Of a DNA stretch of 64,000 bases, positions 33,052 to 45,921 are shown one piece after another (position 1 is the first letter of the stretch; each line of letters starts with the position of its first letter). The stretch comes from Oehlia diaphana (lineage: Eukaryota; Glomeromycota; Glomeromycetes; Glomerales; Glomeraceae). A program made the position numbers and the translations under genes. The stretch covers positions 41,821 to 105,820 of the forward strand of contig QZLH01000034.1 in the NCBI GenBank assembly GCA_003833135.1. Reading direction: 5' to 3'. The notes beneath the pieces were generated by a model that was not told the origin of the DNA, searched no databases, and worked only from the letters and a program-made list of their open reading frames with translations.

Positions 33052-34688
33052 CTATGCTATTAACATGAATAATGCACTAATTATACCAATAATTAAACTC
33101 AACCCAATTCCTATAAAACCTCTATTAATTTGTCCGTTAGATCCTTCTTCTGTGAGTGATTCAACAGGTACACTTGTGACAACTTTTTGTACTACAACTG
33201 TTTTTGATGGTGGAACGTTAACTTCTACAACAGTAGCGACACCATTTATCGTTGTGGGGACCATTGTCTTAAAGCCTGGTACATCCGAAGTCGTAGAAAC
33301 TAAAGTTGTGAAAGTACTGAATTTTTGGGCAGGACCTTTCGTAGGCGGAGGATTGGCTGGTGGTGCTGCTTTTGGAAATGGTGTAATGGCAGGTTGACTA
33401 AAAAAATTGATAAAATAAAAATTAATCATTTATATTCTCTTGGTACTCTTTCTCCGGGTCCACAAAGACCAGACTTTTTAAAAGAAAATATTATTGAGCT
33501 TAAAACTTACGGATTATCATCTTTAGGAGTCTTGGGATCTTTAGGAGGAACTTTAGGAGTTTTAGGAGGATTAGGATTAGATGGATTAGGTGGATTAGAA
33601 GTATCAGGAGTATCAGGAGGATTAGAAGTATCAGGAGTATCAGGAGGATTGGAAGTTTCAGGAGTATCAGGAGTATTAGGAGGGATATTAGGAAGGGTAT
33701 CATTAGAAGGAGTTTTAGGAGTTTTAGGAGGAGGAGGAACGGCTTTAGGATCTTGAGTCTTACCGTCAGGATTTGTATCAGGATTTTTGGATTGAGGAGT
33801 TTTATTATCAGCTGGGGGAAAAGCTGTTTCTGGGGGGGGATTAGCTGGGTTAGCTGGATTAGCTGGATTAGCTGGGTTGACTGGATTAGCTGGATCGGCT
33901 GGAGGAGGAACTACGGTTTTACCATCTTTAGGAGTGTCTACAGGAGCTTTACCATCGTTGATTTTAGGTATGGCGGGATTAGCAGGATTCTTGGCATCTT
34001 CTGGAATTTTGGGTTGATTTATTGGTAATTTAGTTTTATTATCATTATTTGATTTAGGTATAGGGTCGAGAATTTTAGGGTTTAATTTTGGGGAATCAGG
34101 AGTTTTATTATCATCTTTTTCATTATTTTTATTATCAGGTGATTTTATATCTTTAGGTGGGGTGGGTTTTTTTGAATCAACAGGGTTTTTAGGAACTTTT
34201 GTTTTACCTGGTAGTGGTTCTTTAATTGCTCCAGGAGCTTTTACATCTTTTGCAACGTCTTTTGGAGCGTCCTTTGGAGCATCCTTTGGAGCATCTTTTG
34301 GTGCATCCTTTGGGGCATCCTTTGGGGCATCCTTTGGAGCATCTTTTGGTGCGTCCTCTGGAGCATCTTTTGGAGCATCTTTTGGTGCGTCCTTTGGAGC
34401 ATCTTTTGGAGCATCTTTTGGTGCTTCCTTTGGAACATCTTTTGGTGCATCTTTTGGTGCAGCATTTTTAACATCTTTTGGAGCATCTTTTGGAGCATCT
34501 TTTGGAGCGTCTTTTGGAGTGTCTTTTGGTGCATCTTTTGGTGCATCTTTTGGTGCATCTTGACGTTTATATAATGTAATCTTATTTCCACTAGTAGGAG
34601 ATGCAAAACTTGAAGATATCACAAATATAACAACAAAAAGACTAAGTAAAATTAGGATGGTTTTCCTTGACATTTTATGTCGAGCCAT
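33052..34688 (-). CDS. Secreted GPI-type cell-surface protein with APKD repeats (2 exons, 507 aa)
   Basis: Exon 1 is 34688-33511 and exon 2 is 33397-33052 (113-bp intron, phase 2; 1524 nt). Residues 1-30 are a signal peptide (TILILLSLFVVIFVISSS). A Lys-Arg pair at 41-42 (ITLYKR) is a possible kexin site just before the repeats. From about 44 to 140 runs a tetrapeptide array APKD, over 20 copies, with variants TPKD, APED and VAKD. A Pro/Asn/Lys-rich linker follows, containing NPAN repeats and a threefold TSNPPDTPD unit. Exon 2 is Ser/Thr/Val rich, then small residues (EEGSNGQ) and a hydrophobic tail (GIGLSLIIGIISALFMLIA), a GPI signal. No enzymatic domain is seen. It is likely a cell-wall structural or adhesive protein. 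The ATG at 34673 is an alternative start. Confidence 0.85.
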
Positions 34689-34735
34689 TTTTTTTTTATA
34701 TGTATATATTTTTTTTAAAGATGGACCAAAAGACT

Positions 34736-34752
34736 TTATATATATATATCTT
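34736..34752 (-). promoter_or_regulatory. TATA box of the APKD-repeat gene
   Basis: On the minus strand GATATATATATATAAAG lies about 50 bp upstream of the ATG at 34688. Confidence 0.45.
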
Positions 34753-35228
34753 TTTTTTTTAAAAAAAAAGAAAGAAAGAAAGAAAGGAACTTTTCCCCCC
34801 GAAATTTGTTGATTATTTGATTTTAACGAAAAGGAAATGTATAAAGTATAAAAAAGAATGTGAAAATGTAAAGAATATGAAATTTGCGCCGCTAAAAAAA
34901 AAGAGTGTTGATTGATTGAATTCCTTTTTTTGGAATTGTTCCAATATGTACCAGACGATAAAAAAACAATTTTCAAAAAAAAAAAAAATTCAATACTTTC
35001 CTTCTCGAATATTTATAATTTTTTTTAACCTACAGAGGAACATAAGTGTAGTTATGTGGTGTATATATAATAAATTTCGGACATTCAGTAATATAAAGTT
35101 GACAAATAGTCTTAAAAGGTAATTTAGTTTGATGCATGTTTCTAAATCAAGAAAATGGATGAAAAACTAAAAATAATATCCTACGTAAATTGGTAGAACA
35201 AAGAAAAGCGATCCTTTTTTTTTTTTTA

Positions 35229-35370
35229 ATGAGTACAGTAAGGAAATTTATGAGTACAGTAAGGAAATTTATGAGTACAGTAAGGAAATTTAATTAGTAC
35301 AGTAAGGAAATTTATGAGTACAGTAAGGAAATTTTATGAGTACAGTAAGGAAATTTTTATGAGTACAGTA
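35229..35370. repeat. Minisatellite, ~21-bp unit x7
   Basis: Seven copies of ATGAGTACAGTAAGGAAATTT in tandem. The first three are perfect, and later ones gain one or two T's or change TGAG to TTAG. No spacer structure, so not a CRISPR. Confidence 0.9.
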
Positions 35371-38300
35371 AAAATTGATTCGTTTTATTATTTTGTTTAT
35401 TTATTTTAAAGAAAAATATCAGAATTTCAAAATGAGTGAACAATGAAAAAATGTAAATGAATATTTTAATATGAACTTAACCGAATGTAAAATAATTTTA
35501 TTCGTATCTAATATATTATTTGTTTGAATATACTGTAAGTAGTAATAACCGATAATATAAATTTCATGATAATGTTTCCGGTCAAATTCCGAAAATTAAA
35601 CATTCTATTATTGGATATAATTCTTTTAAAAATATAACCTTTTATGCATAATTTGAAATGAAATGCATTTTAATATCAAAAATATTGGTATTTTAGTATT
35701 TTAAATATAATAAATGTTTCAAAGTTTTTTTTTTTTTTATAATTTATTATTTATTCTGATTATTTGCCAAGGTTTGACCTGTGGCGTTCAATTCATCCAA
35801 TAATACAAGTTTGGGTATGAATCAAATAAGTAATAATAGTAATACATAAGGTATTCTATTTTTATTACACAAACATATATTGCACAATTATATATAATAC
35901 ACAATCATATATACAATCATTAGAAATGTACCAGTCGCCGTCGCAGATCCTCTATTACTCACATGATTCATCGTTACATTAAATAGTTCAATTCTACTTG
36001 TACTAAATTGGAAACATGAGAAAAAAAAAGTACATACAAAAGTTATACTATGTAATTAACCCATTTTTAATATCCCTTTGCATAAAAAAGTTTCGTTCGA
36101 AAAAGTGTTTGTTTTAATATATAATTATCTGCAGATGATGATTGTATCAGGTTTTTATTGAAATATTGTTTGTTTGGTTAATTTTGTTTCTCGTGAATTT
36201 TATTGTTACAAAAATTAATTATTATTTACTAATCAATTTTACCCGGCTTAGTCCGTTAAAAAAACTTTGTCAATCTGTTGATCATATTATTTTTTGAGAC
36301 CGGGTCTTTTGACACCTTTTTTTGATCGGAGACATGATGACGTTCTTTGTGATATTTTGAGGGAATTTGAATGCATACATATATATATGTATCATATGTA
36401 TGTAATTTGCCTCAACTTAGTAATGAAATTTCCATGGAAGTATTTACGTAACGAAATTTCCATGGAAGCTTGAAAAAAAGCACAAAGAATAAAAAAAAAA
36501 GAAAATTTTGTTATATAATATAAAATAATTGGTTACACGCATACTTACCGGATTCGGATAAACGTATTTTTCATCGAATAAAAATCATTTTCATCATTTT
36601 CTTATGATTTTCCGAATGATCGAGTAATTATGATTATGTGTTTGTTCATGATATATGTTACCAACCTCATTTATTTTAAGCATATTGGTCTGAAATAAAT
36701 TCTTCTAGAAACGGAAACGACTAATTACAAAAACAAATGATATGATTGGATTTTTTTCAATCATCATCAGTTTATCGTATTAATATTTGTATCGTACGAT
36801 TTTTTTTGAACTATGCATCAAACCTTTTTTATGTTAAAAATCCAATCAATTGGTTGGAGATTACAAGGGTATGCATTAAAATACCCTTGAAATAAGAAAT
36901 TTTTTTTTTTTTTTCATATGAATGATATGATAACCAAAGTTCAGGGTCCATTCCCGGGGAACTCCATTTTATGGAAATGGGTAAAAAATAAAAAGCAATC
37001 TACACTTGATTATCAATTATATTTCCTAGATCAAGATCCTTTTTTTTTTTTATTTTTTTTTTTGCTTTTTTTTTTTCGTTTTTTTTTTTTGGCATCGAAA
37101 AAAAAATAATTTTTTTTTTTCTTTTCATCATCAAAGTTAGATTTTATGATAATTAATAATATTTATTACAATTGTAATAATAAAATGAAACATATCGGAA
37201 CATATTGCCCACTAAATGTTTATTACGCCAGAGATTGACGTTTCAATTGTGAAACTTTAGTAACGGACGCCAATTCCCACCCCGCATAAACCTAAAATTT
37301 TTTGGTTTCATTTGAATTTTTTTGGTTAATTTGTCATAAACAAAATCTAGGGGTTATTGAATTCAAACATTTATTAAATATCATATTTAGCTTAGTGTTA
37401 TCATTTTTACCTTATGACATCTGTATAAAACACGTGAAGATTCTAAAGTTATCATCATGTGACAAAATCGAACTGATAGAGATACCGCGCCAATAAAAGA
37501 ATTCAAAAAAAAAAAAAAAAAAAAAAAAAAAATAAAAAAAAAAAAAAAAAAAAAAAGGATACCTTTATTGATTTTCTTAAATTTTAAATTATCGTAATAT
37601 TTACATGTTATTCGAAAATCGAATCAAATATGATTTCTTTTTTAAGAATTGAAGATAACGAAAAAAAAAAAAAAGATGAACGAATGTTTTATAACGAAAC
37701 GAAAGCATCGCTTTTACCGAAATGATAAAGAAAAAAGAAAATAAAAAAATTGTAAAGCAAAAGAATATTTTAAATAATCTAAAATAAAGGATTTTTTTTT
37801 TAAAAAAAAACGATAAAAAAATAATCTTATAATCATATATAAATCATATAAAATAAAAATCATAAATAATAAAAAGGCCAGGTGCGAAATAAAATAGGGA
37901 TGAAATAAAAATCGAAATGATGAATAATTTCTAACGATGTTTTTTTTTTTTTTTTTTCAGCTTAATAATAACTTAAGTTATATTATCCTCCCTTTTATAT
38001 ATACCCCACATTTGAAGTCACAAACATAAATCGTAATAGTGATTAAACAACGAAAAAAAAAAAATAAAATTAGAATATGATTTGTAACCAGTACATAATC
38101 ATTTATTAAAACGAAATAAAAAAAAACGAATAAAAGAAGGAATGTGAGGAAGTGGGATTCTCGTTATGGATCGGAAATCGAAAGTTGAATCATCTATTAG
38201 AATGAAAGAATTTCAGATTAAATATTTAAAAGCACACAGCAATGTCAGCTCACACAAAAAAAAAAAGATAAAACTTACAATTGATGAGGGAAAAGAAAGA

Positions 38301-40489
38301 AACCCACAACTTTGGTGATATTTTCCACAAACGTGTGGAATTAAATCAGATCATGAAAAATGAAGAAAAATATATTTTTTTTTTTTTTTCCAGTCAAGCA
38401 GCATAATTTGTATTATTTTTTTTGTGTTAACCAAATTAAGTTAAAAACATTATATTGCATCTAATCCAATTAAGCCAAAAAGCCAAAAAGTCGAATAAAG
38501 TAAAAACAGTTTAACTACATGAACGTGGCAGATTAACGCGTCCGATTTTTGTAAAATTTGTAAAATTTGATTTGATTGAAGTAAATTAAAATTGTCAAAA
38601 TTTTGAAGATTTTCCAAATTTGTAATTTTCATAAGAAAACTGATTATAATTTGATTATATAATATAACATAATCATAATGCTTGGAATCACTACAATGGC
38701 TGTAAACATTTATAGACGTTAATTAATTTACATTTAAGGACATTAATTTATCTTGTGATATATTTTGCTATTAATTGTTGGATCTCCTCAAAATAAAGTT
38801 TGTTACCTATTAATAAATAAAATGTATTACAATAATTATTCAACTTAATCACCTTATTCCCGCATATATATGTACAGTATAATAAGGCAATTTCCTTACG
38901 TTATCTCTTTATAAGCAATATATTTTGTTATCTTTTAATTATAACTATAAATTTATTTTCGGTCCGTTTATATTTTGATTACTTTAAAGGTTTTTTTATT
39001 TTTTTTTTTTATTTATTTATTTATTTTATTTTATTTTTTTCTTAAATAAAAAAATGGAAAATGGAAAGAAAAAAGAAAAAAAAAACTTTATTTATTTATT
39101 TTCTTTTATTTGTTTTATAAACAATTATGCATAATAGTCTAATGTTGTTATTGTTTAATCAATTTTTTATATAAATTCAACTCGTATATATTCTTGACTT
39201 GTTTTATATCAAGTTTCTCTGAAAAAAAAAAAAAAAATTTTTTTTTTTTCTTCTTCTTCTCTTCTTGATGAAATACGTGTAAAAATCAGTAGTACAAAAA
39301 AACTAAATATATCGTAATTGATATGCGTGAAAAAGTAATTAGTCTTGTCTTGTGAACAAATAGCATCGCGTCTTATTTATAACGGAACTGTCATATTTCC
39401 ACGTTTTCATGTGATTTTTGTCCCGATCAAAAAAAAAAACATCATATTTGCGTGATGAGAGGCAAAGAATTTTGAGATGTGCATAATCATTCATAATCAT
39501 TTTAAATTATACAATTTATACATTACCCAAAAATAGATCTTTTTTTATATTTGAATTCTTTGAAAAAGTACGAATTACGTAAATTGGCGTTTTTTGTAAC
39601 ACCCGTCATAAAAAAATCTTCAATGAAGATTTTATTACGTAAAATTTGATGCGATTTTATCACTGCATTATAATATTTATAACTGGTCGTAACTTTAATT
39701 TTTGACTTTACTACAATAATATGTTTGTTTAAAAGAATGAAAATATGACATCTATGACATCCAACTTCCAATAATAGTATATTATACATTAAATCCTGTA
39801 ATATGCACTAATTATTGGAAGTTTCCAATACATATTACTGCATTAAACTTTACAGCTTATTTGGCTTGATTTGTATTAATACCTTATTTATAAATATGTA
39901 ATTTCTTTGTAATATATCCGTAAGGGCTTAAAAATTTTTGAATTTTTAAAATATCTTAAAATCTAGAAATCATAAAAAGGTGAAATTATATTTGTTAGTT
40001 TCCTCTTATTTAATGGTAATAATCTAAAATTGATAAATAAAAAGTTATATTAATTTATAAATTTATTAGATTTTATAAGTTATCCTGTCACATAATATTT
40101 GTAAAAGGACAATTTTATTTCTATTAGATTCTTCTCATTAAGATGCATTAAATGGTGGTAATTATACTTGCCACCCATTTCCAAAAAAGGAAATTTAAAC
40201 AATAATTTCATGTTGATCTTATTGTTTAAATTACCTTTTTGAGAAATAGGTGGATATTTCTAAAGTTAATGGATAAAAAGATGTTCAATTTAAAATTTAG
40301 CTACTATTTGTTATAATTTGTCAATCATTTACTTTTTAAAAAATCATTAATCAAATTGAACTTTTTTTTATTAAATATTATAAAATTTATTACAAAAAAT
40401 TTTGATTTATATAATAAAATATTTTAAGATATATAAAAGTATCTTTAACTAAAAAACAAAATTGCAGGCAAATTTGACTGCAAAATAAT
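35371..40489. other. Long gene-poor AT-rich stretch
   Basis: About 5 kb without a supportable gene. It holds many homopolymers, including an A-run at 37507-37555 broken by one T, T/A-rich runs at 38990-39110 and opposed A and T runs at 39223-39250. 'GAAATTTCCATGGAAG' occurs twice near 36425 and 36453. The open frames present are short and composed of homopolymer or low-complexity residues. Confidence 0.5.
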
Positions 40490-41985
40490 TTAAGGAATAA
40501 TATTTATAATAATATTTAATTTTGGACCATTTTAATGTTCACTAAAGGTGAAATTCACTAAAAGTGAATTTCATCATATTACATGATATTTATTATTATA
40601 TTAAAATTTAATAAAATTCATTGCATCAAATTTTTTTGTATTTTAATAAACATATAAAAAAAGTTTTTTTATTGACCATTTAAGCATAAATATTTAAAGT
40701 CTTATTAACAAAAAAGTTTCTTTTTAAATTACAAGAATATTAACATAATTTCAATTAAACTATACATCCATTTACTAACCATTTAATCCAGATTTTATTA
40801 ATTTAAAACTTATAGTAATGCATAATAATATATATAATTTTTTATAATAATGAAAAATGAAATAGAAATAAAATAGGAGATGAAAACAGAATTGGGATGA
40901 TATAAAATAAAATGAAACAATACAAAGTGAATTGAGATGATGAAAAATAAAGTGGAATGTTGCAAAATGAAATGGAATGATAAAAAATGATATAAAATAA
41001 TATAAGTAATAAAAATGATATGGAGTAATATGAAATGATATGAAGCGATATGGAGTGATGAAAACTAATATGAAGTGATATAAAGTGATAAAAACTGATA
41101 TAAAGTGATATGGAGTGATGAAAACCAATATAAAACAATATGGAATGATAAAAAATGATATGGAATGATATGGAGTTATGAAAAATGATATAGAGCGATA
41201 TGGAATAATGAAAACTAATATAAAGTAATATGGAATTATGAAAAATAATATAGAGCGATATGAAGCAATATAGAGTAATGAAAAATAGTATGAAGCGATA
41301 TGGAGTGATAAAAACTGATATGAAATGATATAAAACGACATGGAGTGATGAAAAATGATATGGAGCTATATGGAATGATGAAAATGATATGAAACAATAT
41401 GGAGTAATAAAAAATAATATAGAGCAATATAGAGTGATGAAAAATAATATAGAATAATATGGAATGATATAGAGTGATATAAAGTAATGAAAATTGATAT
41501 AAAGTGATATAGAGTGATAAAAACTGATATAGAATAATATGAAGTGATGAAAATAATATAAAGTGATATGAAGTAATGAAAAATGATATAGGAGTGATAA
41601 ATGAAAAGAATAATTAAAAATAAAGTGGAAGTAAAGGAAATGATAGAAAAATAAAAATACTAGCAATAAAAGTGAGTTTTACCTTAAACTTTTTGAAGTT
41701 ATTTGAAATTGTTATTTTCTGAAAAATAAGTTAACAAGTTAGAAAAACATTAAACTAGCAAAGTAATAAGAAAATAAAAAAATCTTACTTTAAGAAGTTC
41801 CAGTAAAAGCTGGTTATTTTGAAAATAATACTATAAGAAAACAAAAAGCAAAATATACATTATACATTTATGTAATATGAAATCACCTAATGAATTTTAC
41901 CATGATAAATTTAAAATCTTATGATAATACATTGCAGATTAAGGTGAAATTCACCAAAGGTGAATGTAAAATTAATCCTTAAATT
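40490..41985. repeat. Satellite-bearing block with GGTGAA/TTCACC palindromes at both ends
   Basis: The core (about 40845-41600) is a degenerate satellite of ~10- and ~34-bp units built on GATATGGAGTGATGAAAAAT. The flanks carry GGTGAAATTCAC palindromes near 40549 and 41944, and 'AATTTAAGGA' in inverted orientation near 40488 and 41976, so the whole block may be one inverted-repeat element. Long open frames through the core on the minus strand are only Tyr/Phe/Ile/Ser translations of the repeat. Confidence 0.6.
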
Positions 41986-42073
41986 TTTATTTAAAAAAAA
42001 TTAACAGTTTTACAAATAAATTTAATTGTAATTAAAACTATTTTAAATAATAAAATAAAAAGTAATGTTAATA

Positions 42074-42259
42074 CAATCGACCTCCCATATAATCACCTCC
42101 TATCTAATCACATCCTCCCATATAAGCACATTTGCATTGGCACAAGTTACTAATAAATATATTAAAAAAACCTCCTCTTTAATCACATCATATAGTATTT
42201 TTATAATCACATCATTTTTTTTTGGTCCTGAGAGGTGTGCTTATATGGGAGGTTGACTG
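42074..42259. mobile_element. pogo-like MITE B
   Basis: The left end CAATCGACCTCCCATATAAT and the inverted right end (CAGTCAACCTCCCATATAAG on the minus strand) lie inside a TA duplication (42072-42073 and 42260-42261). Length 186 bp, no coding capacity. Confidence 0.75.
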
Positions 42260-42740
42260 TATATAAAATTACTTTTTTTTTATTATTATAAATATTTTAC
42301 AATCTAATTTATTATAATAGCACTCTTAAATATCTTTAAAATAAGTTAATAAATCATAAATTATATATGCAAAAAATTAATATTTTATAAATTATAATTA
42401 AATTTTATATTTTTAATATACTTATTTTATTGCATTTTTTAAAGTTCTGTTACCTTCTAAATAAATTATTTTAAAAAAAGGTCATTATAAATTATACTTC
42501 ATTTTATTATTCATACTTTTACAGCTAAAATTAAGAAAAATTTGGCTAAGCAATATTACATATTAATATATAATGTTGGGTTAAATAACAAAAATAGAAA
42601 ATACAAATAACTATTGTCAAAAAAAATTAGATTATCAAATTATCAGAAATTATAACCAATAAGCATTCAGTAATCTAAATAATAATCTAATAATCTGATA
42701 ATCTAATAATTTTTTTTATTAGATAATTTATATAGAGGTA

Positions 42741-42916
42741 CAGTCAACTTTCTATAAATGCACCCCTCTTAGGATTGGATAAAAGTATGTAATTACAAAA
42801 GATATGCATTTATAAAGAGTAAATAATTAAAGGTCATATATATTTAAGACTAAATCAGAATATGCATTTAAAAAGAAAATACATTTATAAGTAGTGCATT
42901 TATAGAGAATTGACTA
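42741..42916. mobile_element. pogo-like MITE C
   Basis: The left end CAGTCAACTTTCTATAAATG and the inverted right end (TAGTCAATTCTCTATAAATG) sit between TA dinucleotides at 42739-42740 and 42917-42918. Length 176 bp. Related in its termini to MITE B. Confidence 0.7.
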
Positions 42917-44018
42917 TAGCAGAATTCTGAAAAGCATTATAAATAACAGAATTTTACTTACTTCTGATAAAGACTTTTAGAATTATAAAATTAAATATAT
43001 ATATAAATAATTTTAAACATCTTGTTATATAATAAATAAATTACAAAATCTCTTTCTACTAATTATATGAATCATTTTTTTTACAAATTTTTAGCAAATA
43101 TTTTTCTAATAAAAAAATTTTAAAAATGAATTTTTCTATTAACAACACTAATATAACCTTTAGTATAGAATAAGATGCTATAAGGTTTAATAGAAAAAGA
43201 TATTATTACTATTTTGGAAATAATGTTAAATAATTATTGCTTCACTAGTAAAATTAGCATATTTCAATTTTAGAAAAATTTTATCCAAAAATATACTATT
43301 GACTAAAAAACTTTTATTTTTTATATTTAAAGAAATTCAAATACTTAAATGTAAAAATATAATAATATTTGCACTTCATTTAGCTTTTTCTTATATTTTT
43401 AGGTATATTGAAAGATTAACAATAAGTACACAGTTAAGGATTGTGGTGAAACCTCTAAGTTTAAACAACTGAACTGGCAAAATCAATTTATTTTTCTTTA
43501 TTTTGTTTACTATAAGATCTGAATTTCTTTTTAGCATTTGACTTTTAATAGGTAATCATCTTAGATATAGATTCAAGTTTTCAACACTAATCTGTATATG
43601 AAGTTTATGTGTAAGCTAATCTAGACTTGAAAAACTTCTCTTATAACTAGCAGAGTTTGGACAAATTAAAAAAAAATGTTAAATAATATAAGGTAAAAAA
43701 TCAGGATCTAATAATATATTTATAAGATTCTACTTTTCATATCCAGTAGTAAATTTAAGATTAAAAAGTATTTCTTTATCTTTATATTTTCTTAATTGTG
43801 AATATAAAGTATTTTGTTATTGAAGATTAAACCCTAAATTTTGGCCAATTGTTATAGCAGTTTTAATGATTTTTGCATATCATATGCCTTTCTTTAATGG
43901 AATAGCTAATTAATAAATAAATTTTTATCTATGTATCAAAAAAATATACAATGTGTTTAATTTAAATAATAAAATCAATAAATTAAATTAAAATATAATT
44001 AAAATTTACCATATATCA
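42917..44018. other. AT-rich, CpG-poor repeat debris
   Basis: No gene or clear element boundary was recognised. CpG dinucleotides are rare, as in much of 39.8-52 kb. Confidence 0.35.
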
Positions 44019-44530
44019 CAGGCCATAGTATCCTGGGTATCTTGCAAAAATCAGAGATTTGACCCTATACTTCTGAATACTAATAAACAAAACTTAAAAA
44101 ATTCCTTTTTTATGAATATCTCACGATCTACTACATTTTTTTATTAAAATTAGTATTAAGTTAAAATTTTATTTTTTTTAAAAAAAAATCATTATTATTA
44201 TTATCTATTAAGAATAAAATACTAATTATACAAAAGAATTGATTTACATGATTATAATGAGAAGTAGTACAATAATGTAATGATAAGGCTTAGATGATGT
44301 AATACTATAAGATTTGATACTAATATTAACTTAGTTCAATTTGAGCGATCTTTTTTTATTTTGAAGAGCTCAATAAGAGCTATTAAACAAAAAAAAACAC
44401 TTAAATCTGATCATTATTTAGATCACAAGATAAATGTAAAATACCTTTAGAGTATTATATAATTTTATGAAATTTTTCAAAAGAAGTACTATATATAAGG
44501 GGGTATTATGACTCACAATATACAGCAAAT
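44019..44530. repeat. Dispersed repeat, copy 1
   Basis: Aligns with 50165-50480: shared blocks include CATAGTATCCTGG, GCAAAAATCAG, TTTTGAAGAGCTCAAT/TTTTAAAGAGCTCAATG and AATTTTTCAA.AG.AGTACTAT. This copy carries extra sequence of roughly 170 bp near 44150-44330. Confidence 0.65.
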
Positions 44531-45459
44531 ATCTTGAAATTGTTTAAAAAATATAGTAATATTTTTTATTCTCAAACTCATTAAATCTTTTATTTATTAC
44601 TTGATAATAATAATTTTGAAAAAATCTGTTAAATGAGCGTGATAATGATTTTATAATTGCAGTTAATTGTATTAAGCTTAAAAATTATCAATTAGAGTTG
44701 CTTTTTGTGCTTTTAAAATTAAAATAACTTTACATAATAGATCTAAAATAAAAGCCAATATTTTTAAGTCAGGCCAGAAACCCTATAAAAAATTTTTCAG
44801 AAAAATGATCATGTGTTTGAGTTTTTTCAGAATGAAAACTAAAAAAATGATTATTTATTAAAGTTTTTTCCAGAATTTTTTTTATAGGAAAATTACGATC
44901 TTTAATAATAGCTTTAACTTTAGTTTTAGATAAACTAGTATTAGTATGGTCCATTATCATCTTAATTAATAAATTAACAATAATTAATAAATTATTAAAA
45001 TTAATAATTAATGATTAATAATATTACTTTTCTAAAACTAAATTCAAATTTAAGACTGAATTTACCAATTTACTTGAAGTTATTCAACATATTTTACAAT
45101 AAAATTTTTTTTTTTTTTTTAATGATTTATATATGTTTTATTGATATGTAGTTTATATACTATATAAACAAATTATCATAAGCTATATCCACTTAGTAAA
45201 ATGCAATCATCAAAATATTTTACAATAAAATTTAAGTTTACTACCTTTAATATTATTTTATTGAATTAATTGATTAAGTTTACAACTTTTTACAAAATAT
45301 AAATTAAATGATTTTGTTAATAAATAATTTATATTATTATATTTTAAAGTGAAAAATGATTAAAACCACTTAACAGTTAAATATAAATTATGAAAAATTA
45401 AAACTAAGGTATTAATTTGAAAAAAAAGATAAGTTGCAAATGCATAATTAATAATATTA
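44531..45459. other. AT-rich repeat debris
   Basis: No intact frame or sharply bounded element. CpG-poor. Confidence 0.35.
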
Positions 45460-45650
45460 CCTTAAAGTTCTGAATATAAATACCTCTCAAATATAAGCAT
45501 CCCCAGATTTTTATATTACCTGAATGTAAGCATCTTTGACCAACACTATGATAATTTTGGCCAATACTACAATATATCAAATATATAAATTTACCCAAAT
45601 ATAAGCATTCCTATAACAAAAAAAGGTTGCTTATATTTAGGACTTCACAG
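45460..45650. mobile_element. MITE D inserted in the hAT relic
   Basis: The left end CCTTAAAGTTCTGAATATAA and the inverted right end (CTGTGAAGTCCTAAATATAA) are flanked by TA at 45458-45459 and 45651-45652. About 191 bp, internally rich in ATATAAGCAT motifs. It sits at one edge of transposase-derived sequence. Confidence 0.6.
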
Positions 45651-45652
45651 TA

Positions 45653-45885
45653 TTAACAATTAGATTAATACAATGTGAAATGCAATGAATATTTTTAATA
45701 TTTTTCATGTATTTTAACTCTAACATTACAAATATTTGCCATATTATCAGATATTATAATAGATATATATTTAGATCCTACTTTTTTAAATATATCCTCT
45801 ATTTTTTTAGCCAAATAAATAGCGGTATGTGAGTAGAGTTCTGCATATGCAATTCAAAATAACTCATATAGACTCACATAATATA
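45653..45885 (-). pseudogene. hAT-family transposase relic
   Basis: On the minus strand one frame reads SHTAIYLAKKIEDIFKKVG, then ISIIISDNMANICNVRVKI and HEKY, and after a frameshift IHCISHCINL. A beta strand ending SDN.ANI.., followed by a C-x-x-H-x-x-N motif, is characteristic of the catalytic core of hAT (Ac-like) transposases. Stops and a frameshift make it inactive. It is bounded by MITE D on one side and lies close to the palindromic element at 45922 on the other, so little of the original gene is visible. Confidence 0.65.
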
Positions 45886-45921
45886 AATAATACAATTAAA
45901 AGTATTGTAAAAATGAAGGTA

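Noticed and set aside
34162..34563. Plus-strand frame of Gly-Ala-Ser-Phe repeats, and a second plus-strand His/Leu repeat frame
   Set aside because: Both are antisense readings of the APKD tetrapeptide array, which has a signal peptide, intron and GPI tail on the minus strand.
35229..35370. CRISPR-like array
   Set aside because: The units are head-to-tail without spacers, and the context is eukaryotic.
40775..41666. Long minus-strand frames rich in Ser-Tyr-Phe-Ile-His
   Set aside because: They translate a degenerate AT-rich satellite. Several overlapping frames are open at once and there is no start context or domain.
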